A stretch of 64,000 bases of DNA from Actinernus sp. WN-2022 (lineage: Eukaryota; Cnidaria; Anthozoa; Actiniaria; Actinernidae), in NCBI GenBank assembly GCA_030867875.1, contig JAOWCC010001589.1, forward strand, positions 85,583,537 to 85,647,536, written 5' to 3'. Shown here one piece after another: positions 40,723 to 51,150 of this stretch (position 1 is the stretch's first letter; every line of letters starts with the position of its first letter). The translations under genes and the position numbers were made by a program. The notes under the pieces are model-generated. The model did no database searches and had not been told where the DNA came from. It was given only the letters and a program-made list of their open reading frames with translations.

Positions 40723-42445
40723 ACGAGCTCGAAATTTTAGTATCCGACTGATTGTTGATGAGGAGCGTAATTCCGAGTTAAATATCAGCCATACGAATGA
40801 GAAAATGAAAGGACTGGTAGCCTAATTGTTTTAGTAGAAACCATGCAACTAGTTCAGTTCAATCCTAAACTGACATTTTATATGCAGAATATTGTGTTTG
40901 TAATTTGACGAATTGACATCCATTATTTTGTTTTTATAAACTGGCTGTTTTGCTACTACTGCTATCTAGCTCCCTTATCTAGTCATAGAAAAGATAGTGG
41001 ATTCGTTATTAATACACTGGTCGTTGGTTATCATAACTTCTAATAGATAATACTTTCCCCATATTATGTTAATTTACGTTAGGGGGCGTTACATTACTCA
41101 TGTTCAATCAGGAGAGAGTCCAGTTCTCAAATCAGGAAAAGTATTTCTTAAGCTTAAGCCATAATGTGGTATTATTTTTCCCCCAGATTTTTCTCAAATC
41201 TGGCTTACAGCCAGACTCGAGTCATTCGCCGTCGTTCTATTTTTATCAAATGATGATTGATATAATTTAGTTTACATTGTAAACCGGAACTGCAATAAAA
41301 ACAATATTCCCCTGGCTAAACCAATTCAGTTCTAAATAATAAACACTTTGACAAGCCAGTGCTGTTCCGCTTACCTAAAAGTAGCTCTTAAAACAAACGC
41401 AATTTTTCTAATTTATAACGAATTAACTCATTGCCATAAATAAATTATTAGTTTAAAAATGTTCTTCCGGTTTCCTCCCTCATACGAACTCGCTGAAAAG
41501 AGCGTTACTCTCTGATCACTTAATTAAGCTAAAGCTTGTAGTGTGAGCGCATACATCAATAAATAGGAAAACTCAAACAGGAACCTGCAAATTAAAAACT
41601 ACCCTCTTTTCCCCCAGAATTGATTAAGAATGTGCGTAGTTAAATGAAATAACTCGAGACTAGGTTTACTGGGAAAAAGGAGTGCCGGGAAACGGTCGTA
41701 AAGATACGGAGCCGGGTTCTGCCGTTCATGATTCGGCGGAAGAAAAGGCGGGAAAAAACAGTATCCGTTAATTTCCCGCCAATGCACCAGCGTGGCTACA
41801 TGACGTCACTTGGCTTGACTTCCGTTTTGAAGTGGCCTCTCAGAGCGACCTTGAAACACAATAAAGATAATAATGTCATGTTGGCATACGTTTGCAAATG
41901 CGCTTCAGACGGGGAAAATGATTGACTGAAAAAAATTACACAGTTTTACTATCAATGCCTTCAATAATGGAAGCTCTGAAACGCCAAAAATAGAACCTGT
42001 TCAAGTCCCTAAAGCTCCTAAACGATTTACGTCATTTAGTGTTAAAAACCGATAATGAGGAGCTCGAGCCTGATAATGTTCTTTTCAGTGTTCAATAAAT
42101 ATTTCTTTATGAAAAAGTATAAACGATTTTATACTTATCCGAGTTTTGACAAAACGTGTCAAAATACTGTTCAGTCTGATTCTGTGCAAATCCAGAATGG
42201 TGTACTATTGCCAAATGTCACGAAATCTCACGGTGATATTGTAACAAAGGTCTCGATACAATTTCCGGGTTGCTAAAGTAGCCGGTCGTCTATTCCTGAA
42301 ATGTGCGGTATTAGCGATCGCTCCAACGACAGCTAGCACACGGCGATTATATCTTCGCAGAAGACTGCTCCGGAACAATTCTGATTCGATCGGGTGTTGG
42401 CCGAAGCACTCATATCCGTTGGTATTTTTTGAGGTTACGTGGGCT

Positions 42446-42575
42446 TTATAAAGTCGTCTACAGTCGACTCCTAAATTGCATTCAACGTGGACCAAGTCAA
42501 CATAATTGCAAGTGTTCCTACTGCGTGTGGTATAAAGCAAATATTGTCTTGGAAACAAAGACTCGAAGTGTAAAA
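42446..42575 (+). promoter_or_regulatory. Probable FGF promoter and 5' leader
   Basis: Two TATA-like sequences lie upstream of the start codon: CTTTATAAAG near 42445 and GGTATAAAGC near 42530. The first would give a leader of roughly 100 bases, the second an unusually short one. An upstream non-coding exon cannot be excluded. Confidence 0.35.
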
Positions 42576-42631
42576 ATGTCTTGGATAACTTGTTTTTATT
42601 TCTTACTGAGCATACTTCTGATTACAATAAG
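42576..42631 (+). CDS. FGF exon 1 (signal peptide)
   Basis: Eighteen codons plus two bases, ending at AAG|GTGAGT. Encodes the hydrophobic signal peptide. The start is the only in-frame ATG that places the hydrophobic core at the N-terminus. Confidence 0.85.
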
Positions 42632-45600
42632 GTGAGTTTTTAAATGAGTCGTTTTCTTTAAAGAGCAGAGACAAGAAGACTTTCGTGAGAACCGAAATCT
42701 CTTTATCGTGACCGTGACCCACTCTGAAATATCATTTCATTGTTATGCCTCTGTTAGCGGACAGTGCTAAAGGTAGTTCTCTTTCGTACATGATTAATTC
42801 AAAAGCATTTTGGCTGAGTCTAAATTAATAATACGATGTCATTTGTTTTCACCTCAGGCGATTTTGCTTAGCTACGTAGATTTTCATTCTGTGTATAAAT
42901 GCTTGTTAAGCTTAAATTTTTCTAACAGGTCATCGGCAATTCCTATAAACAACAAAGACCTTTCTTCACTACTGGTAAGTTGTTTTATCTTAGTTTGTAA
43001 TACTTAGCTTAAACGAGCGAATGCTATATTTTCCTGAGTTAGTGTTTAAAGTCTTCTTTTCATGGGGATAATCATTCACTCGTGGTAAACGGCAAACTAA
43101 CCAAAGGTTGAACTTGAGAAAAATAAGTTGAAGTCTCAGAACAGTCGACCTACCACTCGACGAGGTCACGACTGTGTTTAATTCCTAGTAAACTCAACTG
43201 CGTAACGCAGTATAAATCATTAAATGGTCTGTTGTTTAAAAACACCTTTAGTTGTACTTCTTAATTATGCCTGAAATGCCTGTTTATATTTCCCCACCAC
43301 AGCTCCAAAATGTGGCCCAGGGAATACCATTTACTCGTACAATACGCATTTACTCCAGGAGCAGTCGGTGGCATTTGAGAGTCGTAGGGTCCAAAATAGA
43401 CGGCCTTTCGAAAAAGCCTGGCGACCCTAACTGTAAGTTTGTAGAAATATTTATATCTTAAATAATATATTGTTCTATAAAGCAATGGAAGAATTGCTGG
43501 CATGCATCTTTGGCTGTACAAAAAGTGAAGCGCAGTTTGTTTATCAAATTCTATGGTCTTGGACCACCCTAGATTAAATACCGCAGGCGTTCTAGGTCGG
43601 AAAATTCACGAAAAGGTGTTTTTGTCGGTTATTAGAAGATCGTTAGATCTCAATAAAACTTCTTTCATGTCCTCCTAGTGACCGAGGTGCTCTAGCATTT
43701 CACAAAGATCCGATCCCGCAGGCGTTTGTTAATGATGCCGAAATTACGCCCTTTCTTCACCTTTTGACTTTCAACACTATTAGAGCTCATTGGACTTGGG
43801 AAAACTTATTTCATACCGCTTTGTGGACCTCGGACTGCGATGTTTTCTTGAGTTCTTTCCAAATACAGTAATGTTATCGGGCATGTGTTAAGCAGGCAAG
43901 ATTTGTTTTCAGACTTTTTAATAATAATTGTCTTAAATATATTTTCATATAAAGGAAACGGTCAGTTAAATATTCTTCGGTACGCCAAAACGATACGGAC
44001 GACAATATGCAACACACACCCCGCCAAAATTAATAAAACGACTGAGTACGGTGAGAAGCATATTGCGATATTGTTTCTGTAATAGATAACTGAGAGGCTT
44101 CGTATTCAGACTTCAATGGTATTTTGACTTGCTTTTGCAGTTATTCATATCACGCAGAGAGGCCTACCTCCTTGTGCATATTAAGTGCTTTATACAAAAA
44201 TAGACGAAATAGCCGGGCTTATTTGGTAAAATTGAATTAGTTGCTCGACTTGAATTTGACGTACATATATAACAAGTGTGCCTGAATACAGACTATAATT
44301 AATTTTCCGTGTAAAATTTGAACAGAGAAAACAAACATTTATTTATGAGATATGTCTATTTAAACAATGACTGATAATACCCGGTTTCAATATGATTCCT
44401 ACCATCGCTAATACTTTTTCAGTGATCGTAACGGTCAGTTGGAAACCGGGCAGAAGTGATATAAATATACTATTTAGAATGTTCACAGCCGGTTCTGGTC
44501 TTGATCTCAATCAAAATTGACACCTTTAGAAAGGCGAGAATCTGGAGAAAACGCCTATAAAGTGCGAATCCCGGTGCGAATAGCATCCTGAAATGGGCCG
44601 TTTGTCCTGGCGGTGGTCTTTTTTCATCGAAAATGCACAAGTCTCTTTGTGAAATACTTAGCTTTGTATTCTCTTCATGTTAAATGGGCTCCTGATGGTA
44701 CTTAATTTGAAAAATTATTTCTTGCTTTCTGCGGTTTCGTTTCGGCATTGAAACTTGCAAACATCTGTGAGCGGCAATTTGCTTGTGAAAGACTTTTACG
44801 AAAATTAGGTCCGTGCTGGCGACATTTCCGCGAAACAGTGAATCGAAAGGTCCATCGACGAAACGAAAAGAGTGAAGAGTTCTCACGGTCTTCAAAACAG
44901 GATATCCCCTTCCGTCGTTATAATTCACAGCCAATTTATTATTATTTTTGATTCCGATCCGCAAATGACACTTACGGGACGACAATAACACACAACAGTG
45001 GAGCTGTTTTCCTGTTGTCGTGAGACGTGGGTGATCAATGACCGCAGACACTTTATCGAGAGAAATGTTTCGGATAAACTTACAATGTCGAGTTGTTGTG
45101 AAGATGCCGTTTGAGAAATGACCTCGCCTGACTGACAAAGTGTGCGGTATCTCAAGGACAATTAACTAATTATTTAACACTTGGCCGTATGACATATGGT
45201 ATCGTATTTCTACGTTGATAATGTCTGTTTTCGTGCCCTTTTAATAGCTAGTTCAGTTTTATTTGGCTGAATTTTGAAAAATAAGTTGTCGAGAACTAGA
45301 CAAATGTGATCCGTGTTCAACGTGGCCAACAGGCGATCAGTGATACGCATCTGTCACCGATTCTTAGGAAACTATGAAGACCACATTTAAAGTTCCTATT
45401 AACAGATTGCAAATGGTCCCCCCTACTGAGTGCCTTATCACCAATACAACGCCTAAGTTTATCTTGTTTATTGGCTACTGTTCCAATTATCCCAAGGACA
45501 GGAGTGTTCCGATCCTGACGAGTCGGAAGCCATTCGTAGTATGGCTAGCTGAGTTCAAACTTTAATTTCCTACTCAGGCAGAGTATATAAAAAATAATAA

Positions 45601-47833
45601 TTTTGTATAAATAATTTTCTGTTCAAAAGTTTCACAGCGGAGGTTGAAATCTTACTATTCGGCCTTGAAAGTTCCTAAAGCTCTAGCTGTCCACTTTACT
45701 CTAGTTTTTGTCACTGGGCATTTACGCTGTTCAAAACTGTCATCCTTTAAACAGAAGGTCAGGACCGATAGATAAGAGTAACGAAGATAACAAGGGCTAC
45801 TTACGGCGCACTACAGAACCGTAGTAACATTAATTTTGCCAACGCCCTAAAATCGGTACACGTCCTTATATCGCAAGCAGAGCGGTAACATGTCCCCCGC
45901 ACAGTTTGTTGAGCAGTAGAGATTGTTAAGGAATTCGTTCAACAGAATTAGCGGTTACGAAAGATTTCGGGGTCAGAATACTTTCAATTCCATTCCAGTT
46001 TTCTTAACATCGTAGTACGTGTATTCTCGGAACGTAACAGCGGAGAATATTGTTAAAAACTTTGAAAGAAAAAAGATGAAAAAGTATTATTTTTGCAAGA
46101 CGCACTGGTCCGCAACGGATAGATAATAATATCAAATTTAAAATAGAGAAAAGTTGCGAAGTACCGAGTGTTCCAGGCGATCGGGAAGACAAGAAAAGCG
46201 AGGCAAAAAAAACATGGCAGCAGAAATTAGAGGCTGACTGGTCCGCTATCTCTCAAATCCCTTTCTTCTCTCTGCGCAATATTTTGTACTCGCACGCTAT
46301 CTTGCATGTTGGTATATAAAGACAACTTACGACTCTTTATATGTTTCGTATCGTAGTAATCATGCATTTTCTTGTTTCTCCCACAGCTGTAATGATTCTT
46401 GAATCAGTTAATTTACTGGGCCACATCAGAATCAAGTCGAAAATGGAAAACACCTATATATGTGTTAGCAAACTTGGGAAACTTGTTTTAGAGGTGCGTA
46501 CGTACTAAGAAATTCTATATGAATATACCTTGAAACTATTGTTTATTTCCAGCAGTAGGTTCTCATCTTCAAACCATATAAAAAAATAAATTGGTCTCGG
46601 TGTTGAAAAATTAACTGAAGCGGTAAGCAAATCAACACTTGGTTTGACTTCATGCCGAATATAGCTTGATTGGCATAAGGTAGACTACAAGGAAGTCTTT
46701 GAAATGGCATAAGAACAATGTTATTCAATAAAGCTTGAGCTATTGCAGGAGGCAAAGGCACCGAGGTATATCTTGAAACTCGTGAATCGAAAGGGCGCCG
46801 GTTTTCCACTAAAATCAACCACCACAGGAATGTAGTAGAGACCAGGAAGGCCGAGTAACTTTACAATCAATCGGAAATGGCGAACGTATCTAAAGAAAAC
46901 GAAAATTGTAACTTTGGTAATCGTTTTGAATAGACTGGGTATGCGCAGTATTATCTTTGAGTATGCGCATCTTTGGGCATGCGCAGTGTGATTTAAAGCG
47001 AATGCCAAATGTCGTGCACCAGGCATTCTCGACCCCAGACCCTTCTCTTATTTCTTACTGCGCATGCTGGGGTCGAGAATGATCAGGTTTTCGCCAGAGC
47101 ATGAAATGTGGGAAGGGGTGTAGGAATGGCCCTCCTTCCCCAAGGAACTGACCCCTCCCCCATCAGACTGTTCCCTTCACTCAGTCACACCAAGTCCCGA
47201 TTGAATTTAGCCACTTGATGTCACTTACTTGGTGACCGTATAAACACGTTCACCTGGTGACCGTATAAACACGTCACCTGGTGACCGTGTAAACACGTTC
47301 ACCTGGTGACCGTATAAACACGTTCACCTGGCCTTCGGAGTCTCGAACATTTGTTTTTTCCTTTTCCTTTTCGCAAGTTTCCTATTTTCGGTCACGTAGT
47401 AAACAACTAAAATCTCTTAACCCAATTGTTTCCCATTTCTCCCCCAAATCCTGGCGAAAACCCTAATCATAGTATAGCAACATACAGTTTTTCAGTTAAA
47501 AGTTATCAAGCCTTATTAATGTGTTGCGCTGCGGTAATTTTTATTAGATTTTCTGTTAATGTTCTCTAGTTTTGCTAAACAGTAGTTTTTGTTTTGTTTT
47601 AGTCTTACACTCGTGTCGTTTTTCTCTTGCAGCACAATGGCCAAACTTTAACAAGATGTGTGTTCGTCGAGGATTACCACAAAGGTTTTACGCTGTTTAA
47701 GTCCATCTTCAACAACAAGTGGTTTCTGGGCGTAAAACATAAATCCGGGTTGATGAAGCGACCGAGTCATACAAATAACACTCAAAAGGCCGCTCTTTTC
47801 TTGGTTGAAGAAGTCCAGAGAAGCTCGATCTAA
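42576..47833 (+). CDS. Fibroblast growth factor (FGF8/17/18-like), five exons, complete
   Basis: Exons 42576-42631, 42929-42974, 43303-43432, 46387-46493 and 47633-47833 join in frame to 179 aa. Residues 1-19 are a hydrophobic signal peptide (MSWITCFYFLLSILLITI). The beta-trefoil core starts near 46 with TRTIRIYSRSSRWHLRVV, aligning with the LYSRTSGKHV strand of FGFs; then ESVNLLGHIRIKS, NTYICVSKLGKLV (family YICMNKKGKL; Cys103) and RCVFVED (the conserved Cys, 122), then WFLGVKHKSG and QKAALFLVEE, the usual FGF end. FGFs bind receptor tyrosine kinases with heparan sulfate. The basic heparin-binding loop is modest (MKRPSH). The subfamily placement is from recall; other cnidarian FGFs are possible. 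The gene is isolated between transposon-rich regions. Confidence 0.9.
42929..42974 (+). CDS. FGF exon 2 (46 bp)
   Basis: Opens after TTTTTCTAACAG and closes at CTG|GTAAGT. Encodes residues 19-34, the short linker after the signal peptide. Phases match both neighbours, but the sequence itself is not family-conserved. Confidence 0.75.
43303..43432 (+). CDS. FGF exon 3 (first strands of the trefoil)
   Basis: Residues 35-77 plus one base; acceptor CCACCACAG, donor ACT|GTAAGT. Contains IRIYSRSSRWHLRVVGSKID, the strongest FGF signature in the gene. Confidence 0.92.
43433..46386 (+). other. FGF intron 3
   Basis: Nearly 3 kb without a recognised repeat family or exon. It contains a 152-codon antisense open frame (44680-45138) with no recognised domain. 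Distal regulatory sites could lie here, but none can be shown from sequence alone. Confidence 0.5.
46387..46493 (+). CDS. FGF exon 4
   Basis: Residues 78-113; acceptor TTTCTCCCACAG, donor GAG|GTGCGT. Encodes the ESVNLLGHIRIKS and YICVSKLGKLV blocks. It is separated from exon 3 by a 2.95-kb intron. Confidence 0.92.
47024..47081. repeat. Short hairpin within FGF intron 4
   Basis: CATTCTCGACCCCAG at the left and CTGGGGTCGAGAATG at the right are perfect inverses around a 28-bp loop. Three TATGCGCA/CATGCGCA units precede it (46938-46988). Confidence 0.85.
47227..47331. repeat. 25-bp minisatellite, about four copies
   Basis: CACCTGGTGACCGTATAAAC followed by ACGTT is repeated about four times with one-base variants, in FGF intron 4. 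Confidence 0.95.
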
Positions 47834-47965
47834 CGGTAATTAACAAAATTAGTAGGGATTGAATTAAGAAATATTTGTAAATTTTGTTTCATAATGTTTA
47901 GAGAGAGAAACAGAGAGATTTCAGTTGTTTACTACGCGAGCGAAAATAGGAGAAACGCGAAAAGG
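47366..47965. repeat. Inverted repeat pair flanking FGF exon 5
   Basis: 47366-47416 (CCTTTTCGC, CCTATTTTCG, CGTAGTAAACAACT, AATCTCT) is matched in reverse at 47914-47965 with about 85 percent identity by eye. The last FGF exon lies between the arms. Confidence 0.85.
47633..47833 (+). CDS. FGF exon 5 (C-terminal, stop TAA)
   Basis: Residues 114-179, opening after TTTTTCTCTTGCAG. Carries RCVFVEDYHKGFTLFKS, then WFLGVKHKSG, and ends QKAALFLVEEVQRSSI. The exon with its flanks lies between 50-bp inverted repeats (47366-47416 and 47914-47965). Confidence 0.93.
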   Translation, partial: HNGQTLTRCVFVEDYHKGFTLFKSIFNNKWFLGVKHKSGLMKRPSHTNNTQKAALFLVEEVQRSSI

Positions 47966-48149
47966 AGGCAAAATGTATTTATTGTTATTTATATTACCGC
48001 ATAAATTATTAAAGGAACATATCATTGCAAAAAGGGCATACGTTACGTCTTAAAAGTGATCAAGAAAACAATTCTTAATACAGACATTGTAATCAAAATT
48101 AATGCAAGGAGATATGTAAATATAGCTTTATTTGGCCCGTGTGTACGGT

Positions 48150-48428
48150 CGATATATGAGAATCGTCCAGTTTCGTATTCGAAAATTACCGCTGAATGCA
48201 ATGACTGCAGACGCATGGTTAGCCTCATTCTGAAGTTAAACATTCTTAAATACCAGCGAGAAGGTGCAAAACTACAACAATACACAGTGTTGTGAATAGC
48301 CCACCTTCTCGCTGGTATTTATGAATATTTAACTTCAGAATGAGGCTAATCCTGCGTACATGCGTCTGTAGTCATCGCATTCAGCGGTAATTTTCGAATA
48401 CGAAACTGGACTATTATGTGATATATAA
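48150..48428. repeat. 279-bp foldback downstream of FGF
   Basis: The left arm reads GTCCAGTTTCGTATTCGAAA, then ATTACCGCTGAATGCA, CCTCATTCTGAAGTTAA and CCAGCGAGAAGGTG; the right arm is its inverse with a few changes. The loop is about 38 bp. Confidence 0.92.
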
Positions 48429-48488
48429 ACCGTTTCTGGGGGTCAATAGTCCTTACTTGAAAGGTAACCAAGCCTTGGCCTCGCATCG

Positions 48489-48665
48489 AGGCTGGAGTTG
48501 ACCCTGCACTGATACAAAATATGGATAGATTTTGATTATCATGCTAACTAGATACAAGCCATGGAAGCTGGAGTTAACCCTGCACTGATACAAACCCTCT
48601 TTCTATGAATATGGATAGATTTTGATTATCATGTTAACTAGATACAAACTGTCTCAACTCCAGCC
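48489..48665. repeat. Direct duplication of about 80 bp bounded by inverted ends
   Basis: TATGGATAGATTTTGATTAT and CTAACTAGATACAA (or GTTAACTAGATACAA) occur twice, each preceded by CTGGAGTT-ACCCTGCACTGA. The block begins GAGGCTGGAGTTG and ends CAACTCCAGCCTC, inverted. Confidence 0.9.
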
Positions 48666-49203
48666 TCGATTTCATCAAAGACCAAGAACCGGACCGATTG
48701 CCCTATTCTTAAAGTCCTAGATGTAAAAATTCAAATCAGTGAATACATTACAATAAAATACTTGTCCTTTGTGACAATGTCTAGTAGAAAACCTGTAGAA
48801 AATAATTCAAAAGCTCCTTGCTAATAGCAACCCAGTAACTCTTTGCTGGCAAAATATCGGCTTTTATAGAATGAGTTTATAATGTAACACTGTAATTAGC
48901 ACAGTAGTTTTTTCGATACGATGTATTGCAGAGTAATTCATATTGATATTTCTGCGTAGGCTTACAATAGCGTAAATACAGTAAGCTGCTCTTCAGTTAG
49001 TCTTTGTACTGCGGGACAATTGGCCTTTTATATCAAGTGGTCACGTGACCTTGTCAATCCAAAAAATGGCGCCAGAACAATATGAATTGGAAAGAACAAC
49101 TCAAAATTAGTAACCAACGCAAGTTTTAGATCCCGCATATCTTTAAAACTGAAGCAAGGACACCGTGTTGAAATTTCAAGCACAGCTCCCCATTGTCTCC
49201 TTA

Positions 49204-49345
49204 GTCCGGTTATTCAAAGGGTGGATAAAGCTATCCGCCGGATAAATCTCAATCCAGTCGATAAAATAAGCTAGTTAGGTAAACACTTATCCACTGGATA
49301 GGGTGTGATTTATCAGGTGGATGTCCACCCTTTGAACAATCGGAC
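49204..49345. repeat. 142-bp MITE with TTCAAAGGGTGGAT ends
   Basis: CCGGTTATTCAAAGGGTGGA at the left and TCCACCCTTTGAACAATCGG at the right are inverted with three differences. Internal TTATCCACTGGAT and GGATAAA units are also palindromic. Confidence 0.85.
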
Positions 49346-49984
49346 CTTGGTCTCTAAAATGTTAAATTTTGAGATTTCAAAAAATTTCAAAAATGAATCT
49401 GTTGGTTGCTAACTTTGGGTCGCTCTTTCCATGTCGGACATTTCAGACACGCCTAGACACCCATATGTACGTGCAGGTGAACACGACAATGGCATGATTG
49501 ATATATTAAAGCATCCAAGGAATGCGAGGAGTGAGACGTTATTCCTTGTGCCGGAAAAACTGTCTCAAATAAAAATAGCATAACAGAACAAAGAGCTAAC
49601 TGAGCCTGCAGAATGAACTGTTATGTTGAAGTAAATATCTTGGTTTCCAAGTTAACATAATAAAGTATACCGTTCCCTCTACGATAATGAGCAGACATCG
49701 AACAACGTGGCGGGGTAGAACAGTAACATGTATTCAGCCTTGAGTTTGTTATCTTCTGTTGAACGCGACCGATAGAACAGATTCACAGACCTCGTTTTTA
49801 TCTTGATATATGCTTTAGTTGCGAGTACGTATATCTCGAAAGCCTCACGAATATAACATGGACTGGAAATAGCTTCAAAAATATCCAAATAATTTCCAGT
49901 AAGTCAGTTATATGTTCAATATCTAGTGTTAATATTGGATTAGTTTTAAAGCAAATACTGATATTTTTGATACCTATAGGCCAG

Positions 49985-50116
49985 GTTCACACTGTCGACA
50001 TAAGCAAGTGAACATTCGCAGTGCGGAGGTGCGAGAGAAGCCGTGAGAAAACATAAGTAATGGTCAAAACATCGTATGCTGCTTTCACTTATGCTTATGT
50101 CGCAGGATAGTGTAAA
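49985..50116. repeat. 130-bp MITE with degenerate inverted ends
   Basis: TTCACACTGTCGACATAAGC and GCTTATGTCGCAGGATAGTG are inverted near-copies. Confidence 0.75.
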
Positions 50117-50929
50117 TCGGGGGCCAAATCAATAAAACTGTTACACTTTTTTTCTAGTCTGGACATTTTTCTATGCTGGAACTGACAGTGGCCAGTAAAG
50201 TTTTACTAAATTGGCCCCAAGCCAAAGGGTGAACGATAAAATGAGGCTAAAGCATTATGGGTAGTATACGACTCAGTTCTGAAGGAGTCGTACAAAATAC
50301 TACTGCTAATTGTGTTTGTATTATAATATAAAGACCAAACTTATTTATGATCGTCTCGAATGTGCGACAATATCATTATTTATATGATGGAAGTTAACGG
50401 ATATTATTTATAAAAGTCAGGAATGGGTTCATGTGAAAGTACAGAATCAGGAGCCATTACCTGACAGAATATTTTATTACTAAATTATTAACTAATTTAT
50501 TCACACACGCTGAAAAATTGCGAGATAGGATAGGTTATTTGAAATATTCCTAAATATTTGTAATTCGTATTAAACTGTATGTATTATTGCTGGATTAATT
50601 AAATAAAGTTATGATTATATGAGTCTTAACTTGAGTTGTCATTTGTAATATATCGAGCCGCAACACGACTTGAGCTAGCTGAACCCAGAAAAATGACAAC
50701 AGGAATCCAAAGGAACTCATTTGAACTCGTGAATAGAGTTGTTGACCTTATTCACAAAGGCATCAAAGCGAGGCTAGTATTCCCAGCTTGTCACAGGAAG
50801 AGAACAATCTACAGTCGATGACCAAAAACAACGTGAATTTCTTATGACACTGACAACAGTGCGGATCGACTCAAATGTTGCAATCTAAAAAAACTCTAAA
50901 TTTCTAAAGGGACCCGCTGAAACAACCAT

Positions 50930-51150
50930 AGGGGTTGATCAAAGCCAGGATCCGGCTAATCCGCAGATCGATTTGGAATTTAGTTTGTTGGTTATTGTGG
51001 AGGGAGAAAATACCGGAAGACCCGGAGAAAAACCCTCGGATCAAGGGCGAGACAAACTCAACTCGCATATGACGCCGCATCCGTGGATCGAACCTGGGCC
51101 ACAGAGGTGAGAGGCGAAGCGCTTAACCACTGCGCCACCCTGACTGGCCT
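50930..51150 (-). repeat. tRNA-derived SINE
   Basis: The minus strand has an A-box-like TGGCGCAGTGGTTAAGCG (51119-51136) and a B-box-like GGTTCGATCCACGG (51081-51094) at tRNA-like spacing. A body containing TTTTTCTCCGGGTCTTCCGG follows, also seen at 32508-32575. No acceptor-stem pairing was confirmed, so this is not called a functional tRNA. Confidence 0.8.

Larger units (their letters stand above)
28920..42575. other. Intergenic region between NDUFAF7 and the FGF gene
   Basis: 13.7 kb without a recognised gene. It contains a 67-bp tandem array, an AAT microsatellite with a dispersed repeat, SINE and LINE fragments, an inverted 38-bp pair (35723-35760 with 36781-36819) and several foldbacks. 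Possible promoter-like sequence occurs at about 39.64 kb (GCTATAAAAAGGGC). The many 60-120-codon frames show no domain. Confidence 0.6.

Noticed and set aside
44680..45138. 152-codon antisense open frame inside FGF intron 3
   Set aside because: No recognisable domain, no splice support, and composition like the surrounding intron; chance open frames of this size are possible in this length of sequence.
49069..49113. Short frame starting AAAATGGCGCCAGAACAATA, resembling a first exon
   Set aside because: It stops after 14 codons with no donor; the ATGGCGCC context alone is not enough.
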